From Eriocheir sinensis (taxonomy: Eukaryota; Arthropoda; Malacostraca; Decapoda; Varunidae): a DNA stretch of 64,000 nt. The stretch lies in the NCBI RefSeq assembly GCF_024679095.1, contig NW_026111752.1, positions 35,001 through 99,000 on the forward strand, in the 5' to 3' direction. How positions within the stretch are numbered: the stretch's first letter is position 1; the number at the start of each line of letters is the position of its first letter. Positions 56,740 to 64,000 of this stretch are shown piece after piece. The notes under the pieces were generated by a model. That model was not told the DNA's origin and did no database searches. It saw only the letters and a program-made list of their open reading frames with translations. The translations under genes and the position numbers were made by a program.

Positions 56740-57575
56740 AAGGATTATATACTATAAGGATAGCTCACTAAACATTTATTTTACCCACAATGCAGCGCGT
56801 ATGCAATCTGATTCATATAATGTGTATTGGGGGCCATTACTTATTGATCTTGTCATTCATTCATGGCCAGATTTTGCGTTATTTTATTTTATTTTATTTT
56901 ATTTTTTTTGGTTACTGGGAATATTTGGTTGAATTGGGCGGCTGTTGAGGTGGCCAGTGGTGGAGATATTTGAGAAATATGTTATGTGGAGGTTGATGGG
57001 AAATGTTGCTGTCTGCCATGTATCGGTGCCTGCGTTTTCTGTAATTTTGCAGGGGTAACTAATCCTGTCATCAAAATAGCTAACATAGATATATATTAAT
57101 TGAAGTATTACTGTTGGACTAGGAAAATTATATCAAATGGCTAATGTAACTAATGTATAAAGGGATCAATATATACGTAAGAATACACAAAGATTATACC
57201 AACTTCTATATTATCTATAACGATACTGATGACAGGATTGGTTACCCCTGTAAAGTTGTAGAGGGTGGGTGTTTGTTAAATTTGAGAGAACGTCAGTGTC
57301 GATGTGTGGTGGATAGCAGTGTTTCGTTACCTTTTCTAACATATTTCTCAAATGATTCTGTTGTCCTGTACTGTTTGCGAACTCAACAGCTGCCTAATTT
57401 AATTGCATATCCTTAGCAATCAAAAAAACGCAAAATCTGACCATGAATATGAATATATAAGGGGTTGGTTTCTAGTACATTTTATACCGTGACAGCAGGG
57501 TGAGAGTGACATACCGCAGTCATGACGTCATCGATGACGTTTCAGTGAGCTATCCTTATAGTATATCATCCTTAG
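56740..57575. mobile_element. foldback-type element, 836 bp, 8-bp target duplication
   Basis: Outer ends are inverted: AAGGATTATATACTATAAGG at the left, and at the right a sequence whose complement begins CTAAGGATGATATACTATAA. Further paired blocks inward (ATTCATGG-CAGATTTTGCGTT; ATTTGAGAAATATGTTA; CAGGGGTAAC-AATCCTGTCATCA) show that most of the element is one diverged inverted repeat centred near 57155. GTACTGCC flanks both ends (56732-56739, 57576-57583). The paralogous repeat at 33735 has the uninterrupted site. No transposase is encoded. An 8-bp duplication fits hAT- or P-type mobilisation. Confidence 0.85.
57525..57540. promoter_or_regulatory. 16-bp perfect palindrome with two CRE-like cores
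   Basis: ACGTCATCGATGACGT is its own complement, and TGACGTCA overlaps its left edge (57523-57530). CREB/ATF-type factors bind such cores. It lies inside the right arm of the foldback element. Confidence 0.6.
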
Positions 57576-57583
57576 GTACTGCC

Positions 57584-57945
57584 ATAGTTGATTGATTGAT
57601 TGATAGTTTATTGTTGCAGGTAAACAACAAGGGAGAAGGGAGGAACATGTCGTCCCAACCCCCAGGCAGGACAGTGTGTGATTATACAACTATTATTAGT
57701 ACATGTGTAGGTAGCACTATGAAACTAAAAAGATACAGTGGTAAGAAGGAATGCACAACAAGGGAGGGGGGGCGGTACCTCCCCCTGGACAATAAGAAAA
57801 TAAAATGTGGGGACGGAGAACATTGCCCAAGCACTAGATGGGAATGAATACAGAGATAGATTAAATACGAGTCCTTAAAGTAGAATAGTGCAGAGATTTC
57901 AGCCTTGTACAGCACGGCAGTATAAACTGTTACAAATACTCCGTT
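57584..57945 (-). other. repeat R junction and LINE-like 3' tail
   Basis: After a few bases of repeat R come four TTGA/ATTG iterations (57588-57604) and an AATAAA on the minus strand, resembling a LINE 3' tail like that at 11751. No LINE coding sequence follows. Confidence 0.35.
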
Positions 57946-57949
57946 TGGG

Positions 57950-58079
57950 CGAGTTGGCCTGGCGCCTGACCGCTGGCCCCGCGGGGCGCTGGCGGGGCCT
58001 TGCTCCCCGCCCCCCCTGCTCGCTCCTCCCGCAGTCTTCCAGAGGCCCATAGTCCCCGGGGGAAGCTTCCAGCACAACA
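57950..58079 (-). repeat. LTR fragment related to element C
   Basis: Shares GCCTGGCGCCTG-CCGC and the terminal block GGGGGAAGCTTCCAGCACAACA with 58610-58748. Only the U3 end is present. Confidence 0.75.
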
Positions 58080-58112
58080 CTATGTTATATCAAAGTAGCG
58101 TGCTCAGTGAAA

Positions 58113-58247
58113 ATGGTGATTTGAGGTGTATATGGGTGTTACAGTGGCTCAACTGCGGAAAGTCGTCAAGTTATTAAGTTCATTAGGTTTCCTAGAGACA
58201 AACACACCTTGAAGAAGTGGATTTTGGCCTCTAAACGAAAAGATTAA
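58113..58247 (+). pseudogene. THAP-like exon with in-frame stop
   Basis: From ATG 58113 the frame reads MVI, a TGA stop where the first zinc-binding Cys would be expected (58122-58124), then VYGCYSG...KFIRFPRDKHTLKKWILASKRKD and a stop at 58245-58247. The C...C, FP and W residues match the start of a THAP DNA-binding domain, found in transcription factors and P-element transposases. It ends where the first exon of a THAP protein often ends. It lies between the LTR fragment and the LTR of element C. Confidence 0.6.
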
Positions 58248-58358
58248 TAAAGTGAGGGTGAAGTCTGCGCGGGTGAGGTACAAACATTTTCCAAGAAACC
58301 GATAACATTAAAGAAAAGCCAATAAAGCTCCATAGTGAAAGTATTGTTATGCCGGACG

Positions 58359-58748
58359 TGTTACTTGGGTTCCGTGTCGCCGTCGGGAGACTCCGTGGGA
58401 GGGAGATATGTAAACACTTCGCACAGCTTCTGCAGTTTAATATTCTTCCTTAGTAGTACACTTCACTTTGACTCTTCACTTACCACTAGCTTACTATGAC
58501 TGGAACTGGGACTCTCTCGCCCTCTTCTCCTATATATATCCAGAACAGTACAGTCTATAATGTTAGTGTATTTTAGATCATACAAGAACATGTAGCAAAA
58601 ATATATGCGAGTTGGCAACACTTCCCGCCTGGCGCCTGGCCGCGCCCCGCGGGGCGCGGACGGCTCGCCTTGCTCCCCGCCCCTTTGCTCGTTTCTCCGG
58701 GAGCCTTCTAGAGGCCTATGGTCGCCGGGGGAAGCTTCCAGCACAACA
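58359..58748 (-). repeat. 3' LTR of element C
   Basis: 390 bp; TGTTACTTGG...GCACAACA on the plus strand, so TGTTGTGC...AGTAACA on the minus. Bounded on the element side by a purine-rich tract (AAGAGGGGGGGA on the minus strand, about 58751-58764). The left boundary is inferred from the TG...CA rule and has no partner LTR in the window. Confidence 0.65.
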
Positions 58749-58813
58749 CTATCCCCCCCTCTTAATTGTGATCGTCCCGATCACACACTTAACTATGTAC
58801 AAACATAAGATAA

Positions 58814-61341
58814 TTAATCAAAAACATAATAATCGTCGTATCGCTGTGGACGCCTGTGTTGTCTCTGTCTTCTGTTCGTTGCCTCCTGCGCGTCTGTCTC
58901 CTGGTGCGCCTTTTCGTCGTCCGCTTCTTGGGGTGTCCCTGGAACATCTGCCGGAGCCGGGAGGTTATCTCCCTCGGCTGAAAGGGCCAGAAGGCCTACG
59001 TCGTCGTCGACCGCCTCTCGGTCCTGGACGTCTCTTGCGTTTTCGTCTGCTGCTGGGTGTCTGTAGTTGTTCCAGATGTAGTTTCCCGGACCGTGGTACC
59101 TCCATAGGCGGTTGACGTGGACAACTTTCGGCTTGGTCTTTTCCGTTCTCCGGATTCGGTAAGTCACGTCGGAGAGGCGTTCTAGCACAGTGTAAGGGCC
59201 TTCCCAGGGGCTCTGTAACTTCGGAGACTGTCCTTTCTTCCTCTGCGGGTTGTAAAGCCAGACTCGGTCTCCTTCCTTGAAGTCAACGCGGCTTGCCCTC
59301 ATATTGTAACCGCGCTTCATGGCCTCCCCGGAGAACTTCAAGGCACCTCGGACTTGATGGTGCACCTCTTCCAGCCGTTCCTCTAGTTGACGGGCAAAAC
59401 TGGAGGCGTCCCTTGGAAGCCTTTCCCCAGGAGGCCTTCCTGTCAGTAGGTCCACCGGCAATCGCAGCTCACATCCAAACATCAGCTTTGCCGGCGAATA
59501 CCCGTAGTCTCGTGGGCGGCAGACCTGTAGGCCATGAGAAGCGCAGGCAGCTTCTGATCCCATGAAGACTGATCATTGTTGCACTGCTTGGCCAACTCCT
59601 GGCCCAACGTCCAATTAAACCTCTCCACCATTCCATCTGACTGTGGGTGCAGAGGGGTGGTCCGAGTCTTCTTGATACCCAGAAGCTTGCAGCACTCAGC
59701 AAGGACTGTTGACTCAAAATTCCTTCCCTGGTCGGAATGGAGCTCGTTAGGCACACCGAAGCGACAGAAGAACTCCTCCACCAAAACCTTGGCGATGGTA
59801 GTGGCTTCCTGGTCAGGGATGGCGTAGGCTTCCGGCCACTTGGTGAAGTAATCCATTGTGACGCAGATGTACCTATTTCCGTTCGTCGTCAGAGGCAAGG
59901 GTCCTGCTCTATCCACTGCCACCCGTTCCATGGGGGCTCCAACCTGGTATAGTTGCAGTGGGGCACGGTGATCCTTCTTGGGGCCCTTCTTTGCACAGCA
60001 CACCTCACACGCGTGACACCATTCTTCCGCGTCCTTCCTCATGCCAACCCAGTAGAACCTTTGGCGCAGGCGACTCAGTGTCTTCTTTACCCCAAGGTGT
60101 CCGCTGGTGATGCTGTCGTGCATTTCTTTCAAGACGCCTTCCCGGGACTTCACATGTAACACCGTGGACCTGTAGTGGTCAAGACCATCATGAGAGACCC
60201 AGCGTCGCTGCAAAACCCCGTCGTCTATCCGAAGAGTGTCCCACTGAGTCCAGTAATTCTTGGTGGTAGGGCTTTCTCTCGAGATTACTTCCCACCCAGG
60301 TCGCGTTGACGACTGACTCAGCCACTCCATAATTGGTCTCAGATCTCGGTCCTCCCGCTGCAGTTTTCCCAAGTCTTCCCATGGCACCTCCGCTGTCTGT
60401 TCCACTGCAGTGCGGCGGCACATATTCTGGACGCTTTCCCTCTGGAGGCAATGTTGACACTCAGGTAGGCAGGGGCGCCGGCTCAAGCTGTCCGCGTTAC
60501 CGTGTGTTAGTCCAGATCGGTGCACAATAGTGTAGTGATGCTGCTCTAGTTTACCTATCCAGCGAGCAAGCTGGCCCTCAGGGTTTTTCAGTGACTTCAG
60601 CCACCGCAATGCAGCGTGATCCGTGCGGATGGTGAAAGTTGCACCGTACAGATAAGCATGGAAAAAGTCAAGGCTCTTGACTACTGCCAGGAGTTCTTTC
60701 CGGGTCACGCAATAGATTTTCTCGGCTGGAGTGAGCTTCTTGCTGAAGTAGGCCACAACCCGCTCCCTGTCAGCACATGCCTGGGACAGCACTTCACCAA
60801 TCCCCTCATCACTGGCATCACAATCCAGTATAAAAGGCTTTGAGGGGTCTGGGTAGGTGAGTACGGGCGAGCTGATGAGGGCCTCCTTGAGCTTCTCAAA
60901 GGCAACCTGAGTTTCCGCTGTCCACTCAAACTTGCGCCCCTTCTTCGTCAGGAGGTGCAGTGGTGCAGCAATCGTAGCGAAGCCTTTCACAAACCTGCGG
61001 TAGTATGAGCACAATCCGAGGAAGCTCCGCAGCTCCTTCACGTTGGTGGGTGTCGGCCAGTCCCTTACCGCAGCCACCTTCTCAGGATCAGTGCGTACTC
61101 CAGCCTCGCTCACGATGTGTCCCAAGTATTGGACCTCCTTTTGGAACAGACAGCATTTCTTCGGGCTGAGCTTAAGGTGTGCAGCTCTAAACCGGGCGAA
61201 AACCTCTGATAGCCTTTCCATCTCCTGCTCGAAGGTCTGGCCAAAGACAATCACGTCGTCGAGGTAGATGAGTGCCGTCTTCCAGTGAAGTCCTCCAGCA
61301 CCCTCTCCATCAGCCGCTCGAACGTGGCCGGCGCGTTGCAC
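58814..61341 (-). pseudogene. element C Pol: RT end, RNase H, integrase, GPY/F module
   Basis: From 61341: catalytic IYLDDVIVF (about 61270-61245), LGLCSYYRRF (61018), RNase H with ILDCDASDEG (60830) and RTDHAALRWL (60630), HGNADSLSRR (60500), H2C2 zinc region (60130-59995), and integrase with RVAVDRAGPL (first Asp, about 59925), LHSDQGRNF (second Asp, 59735) and GMVERFNWTL (Glu, 59630): triad intact. A one-base loss near 59508 shifts the frame. The C-terminal part (59563-58814) has FGCELRLPVDLL and a WEGPYTVLERLSDVTYRI module. The tail is Gln/Glu/Asp-rich. Confidence 0.9.
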
Positions 61342-62696
61342 AGGCCAAAGGGCATGACCTTAAACTGCCACAGGCCTTGACCGTAGGAGAAGGCTGTTTT
61401 CTCTTTGTCCTGCTCCGCCATTTTGAGTTGGTGATACCCAGACTTCATATCCAGTGTTGAAAACCACTTGGAGCCCACCAAGGCGTCGAGCGTGTCGTCG
61501 ATCCGTGGGAGTGGGTATGAATCCTTGATGGTGAGATCGTTGAGGGCTCGGTAGTCCACGCAGCACCTGAGGGAACCGTCCTTTTTCCTGACGAGCACTA
61601 CAGCAGACACCCACGGGCTGCTGGACCGCTCGATTAACCCTTGTTGCCGGAGATCATCCATTACCTCATCCATCTCCTTGCGACGGGCTGGTGCCATCCT
61701 TCGAGGAGCTTGCTTCACTGGGCGGTGGCTACCTGTGTCGATGTGGTGCTTTACCAGGTCCGTACACCCCAAGTCCAGGTCTCCTGTGGAAAACACATCT
61801 GCATTTCTCACGAGAAGCTCCCTGAGCTGTTCCACTTGGGGTTCCTCTAGACACTTGGAGCTCCTGTCAAACAGGTCGCGCAGGTAGTCAGGCAGCTCCT
61901 CCTGGGGCTTCGTCAGGGTTCTCCTGCAGACACAGGTTCTTGGTTTCTGGTCGATCTCTTGGCACAACCCCACCATGGTCCCTTGTTTTATTTTCTTTGG
62001 GCTGAAGGAGACATTGGCGACGACGACAGGCACTTCCGCTGCAGCAGGGTCTACCAAAGTACTGCCTACAATCACCCCGTTTTCTACCGGGCATCGACTT
62101 TCACTCTCTACCACACACAGGCTAGCCGGGGGGGCACCCGTAATTTGACAGGGTAACAGCATCTCCGACCTCGGAGGAATAATGGTGGTGCGCTTGACCG
62201 TCACTGGCAGGTCTTCCTTGTTCACAGTCGTCAGTGGCACCCTCCTTCCTCCTACAGTCAGCTGCTTAGCGCGGAGGTCCAGCTCGCACCTGTGGGAGAC
62301 AAGATAATCCATACCTAGGCTGCAGGGGTCATCCATGTCGGCCACGTACACAGAGAGGAACTCTTCCTTTCCTCCGAGCTCAAACTTCACGTCCACTGGG
62401 CCTCTGAGCTCTGCGTAGTGTCCTGTGACTCCACACAGTCGATGCGGCGTCTTAGGAAGCCGACGATGACTCACCACGTCAGGCCGCACCAATGTGCGTT
62501 CCGAGCCTGTGTCGACGACCACAGGCCACAACACTCCGTCAACCTTGCCCTCCACTTGGCAGCTTGTCATGGTGGTTCTCCTGCACACTGATATCTTCGG
62601 GGCATGTACAGGACAGACTGGTCGTTGCCCCCGTGAACCAGTCCTTCTTAGTTTCCCGAGTGGTGGTCCCTCGTTGGGGGCACATTTTTCCGACAC
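61251..62696 (-). pseudogene. element C Pol: protease and RT front half
   Basis: About 480 codons open. Protease motif VVVDTGSERTLV (about 62527-62490), flap and second-lobe strands to LGMDYLVSH (about 62310). RT: VKQAPRRMAP, RSSSPWVSAVVLVRKKDGS (61630-61575), CCVDYRALN, FSTLDMKSGYHQ, VMPFGLCNAP. The frame breaks just before YLDD (near 61275), where the next ORF overlaps in another frame. The start at 62696 is only the first ATG; translation would enter from gag by a -1 shift. Confidence 0.9.
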
Positions 62697-64000
62697 TCAT
62701 TCTTCCAGTGCCCCTTTTCTCCACAGGTCCAGCACTTGGGTCCTTCCCTGGGCTTCTTAGCGGCACCTTCATATTCCTTCTTCCTCTTATAGCATTCGTT
62801 CTCCTTGTGCCCAACCTTCTCGCAGTACCAGCACGTTCCTTGGAACCTGTCTGTGTCGCTGACAGCGCCCTTTCGTGCCCTAAAGCCAGAAGTCGAGTCG
62901 TCCCTGAAGCTTGACAAGCTAGACCTAACAAAGGACTCAAACTCCATGGCACGTGCCAGAGCTTCCTGCATTGATGTTGGCTTAGCTTGGTTCACTTGTA
63001 TCTTCAGCTGAGGGCTGTCCAGGGCATCGATGAATTGATCACGCAGCAAAACCGTCAGCAGGTCAGGGGTGGCACCTGGGTATGCCTTGTGCGCCATGCT
63101 CAAGGTCCTGAGCGAGTTCCTGAAGAGACTCGCCGCGCCTCCTGCTGCGGGTTCTGAACCTAACCCTGAAGAGCTCGTTCTGGTGCTTGGTCCCATATCG
63201 TTGCTCCAGCGCCTGTGCCAGCCCGCTGTAGCTGCCCTTTGTCGCATTGTCGAGCTGAGCAAGGACCTCCAGCGCCGCCCCTTTCAGGCTAGTGGCCAGC
63301 TGTACCGCGCACTCTTGGTCATCCCATCCGTTCCGAGCTGCCAACAGCTCAAACTGAGCGCGGTAAGCCTCCCAGGAGACCTTGCCATCAAACTCCTGAG
63401 GCTTCTTTCTAACAGGCGAACCCAGCAGACCCATGGGGCTGGCGGAACTTCTTGCGGGGATAAACTCAGGCGAAACAGGGCTCAAACTACCCCGGACTTG
63501 CGTAGAAGAAGCATCTTGGGTACAACTAGCCCCTGCAGGCACTGGCTGTCCGTTTCCAGCCAAGCAGTCTTCAAGGGCCTTCACTCTGTCACTTACTTCT
63601 AGTATTTCTTTGTGTGTCGTCTCCCGTACCACCTCCATCTCTTGTTGAAGATTTGTGTGTTCTTTCTCCACTTCTATCAGGCGTTGTCCAAAGTTCGTGG
63701 TCACATCAGTCATTTCTCTTCGCACTGATTCACTTCCATCTTGTACTGCTTTTAGCTGTAGCTATAATCCCGTGAAGCGATCTTCTAGCTGTTCTTTGAG
63801 TTCTTGGAGTGTTCCTTCTTGTTGTTGCTGTGCTCTTTCTTGTTGTTCTTTGAGTTCTTGGAGTGTTCCTTCTTGTTGTTGCTGTGCTCTTTCTTGTTGT
63901 TCTTTGAGTTCTTGGCGTGCTTTTTCTTGTTGTTCCTTGAGTTCTTGGAGTGCTCTTCTTGTTTCTCCCCCTGTAGTCTCAAGGCTTCCAAAAGTTCAGT
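62648..64000 (-). pseudogene. element C Gag with coiled coil and two CCHC knuckles
   Basis: Right-edge part (64000-63785): 18-residue repeats of a QELKEQQERAQQQQEGTL type, strongly coiled-coil. A TAG stop lies near 63766, then a second helical region (EVEKEHTNLQQEMEVV). Capsid-like part with KKPQEFDGKVSWEAYRAQF (about 63405) and LALEQRYG. A one-base frame break near 63125 joins it to the rest: MQEALARAMEFE, then knuckles CWYCEKVGHKENEC (about 62833) and CWTCGEKGHWKNEC (about 62725). Gag stops at 62648, overlapping pol by at least 49 nt. The N-terminus is outside the window. Confidence 0.85.
63791..63985 (-). repeat. 54-bp tandem repeat encoding Gag coiled coil
   Basis: GTTCTTTGAG starts at 63791, 63845 and 63899 (period 54 bp, 18 codons), then a shortened 33-bp step to 63932. 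The repeat keeps frame. Confidence 0.9.

Larger units (their letters stand above)
58749..64000 (-). mobile_element. Gypsy-like element C, minus strand, 5' end outside window
   Basis: Complete pol and most of gag, reading leftward from the right edge: gag, protease, RT, RNase H, integrase with GPY/F-type end, purine tract, LTR. The overall frame is far better kept than in the other two elements, with about two frame breaks in pol and one break plus one stop in gag. It is probably the youngest of the three. Confidence 0.9.

Noticed and set aside
58605..59115. 167-codon plus-strand ORF
   Set aside because: Antisense to the LTR and integrase tail of element C.
62492..63602. Plus-strand ORFs of 140-177 codons
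   Set aside because: Antisense to Gag and protease, which have zinc knuckles and a DTG motif on the minus strand.

Overview
This window looks like eukaryotic, arthropod DNA, most probably a decapod crustacean (crab-like). That placement is an inference. It rests on a non-LTR retrotransposon family whose C-terminal region I associate with crab genomes, on very long (TA)n, (GA)n, (CT)n and (GT)n microsatellites, on GC-rich satellite DNA, and on canonical GT-AG introns. There is no prokaryotic gene organisation. Nearly everything recognisable is a transposable element or tandem repeat, mostly broken by frameshifts, stops and nested insertions. At most one host-like gene and a few isolated exons can be supported.

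1-15 kb: a broken piggyBac transposon whose right end (TTAA) lies exactly in a ~133-bp GC-rich satellite (1553-2951). Next come two head-to-tail 5'-truncated LINE copies, one split by a 374-bp insertion. A seven-exon candidate gene (6.9-9.9 kb) has a zinc finger and a tyrosine-recombinase-like domain. A ~640-bp inverted duplication of decayed C2H2 zinc fingers flanks a minus-strand RNase H-bearing LINE, and a second piggyBac C-terminus follows.

15-21.5 kb: an LTR of a family seen three more times in the window (15007-15636), non-coding direct duplications, a perfect 13-bp inverted repeat, a possible CCAAT/CHR promoter, and a MULE transposase fragment.

21.5-32.3 kb: an LTR retrotransposon of about 10 kb with 1281-bp LTRs, a tRNA-Leu-type primer site, degraded protease, RT, RNase H and integrase, and an env-like region. 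It is inserted into the satellite with a short target duplication and carries three internal minisatellites and a SINE.

32.3-43.6 kb: mostly simple repeats, dispersed repeats and LINE scraps, with little coding evidence.

43.7-54.7 kb (minus strand): a Gypsy-like element with a nested internally deleted relative (target duplication CGTT) and a nested solo LTR (target duplication TCTA).

54.7-64 kb: a hAT-type zinc-finger exon, an 836-bp foldback element with an 8-bp target duplication and a paralogous empty site in this same window, a THAP-like exon with a stop, and the 3' LTR, pol and most of gag of another Gypsy-like element that runs off the right end.

The coding pieces do not form a pathway. 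The layout is a record of successive insertions. The items most worth follow-up are the tyrosine-recombinase gene, the foldback element, and the env-bearing element with in-frame repeat growth in its integrase.
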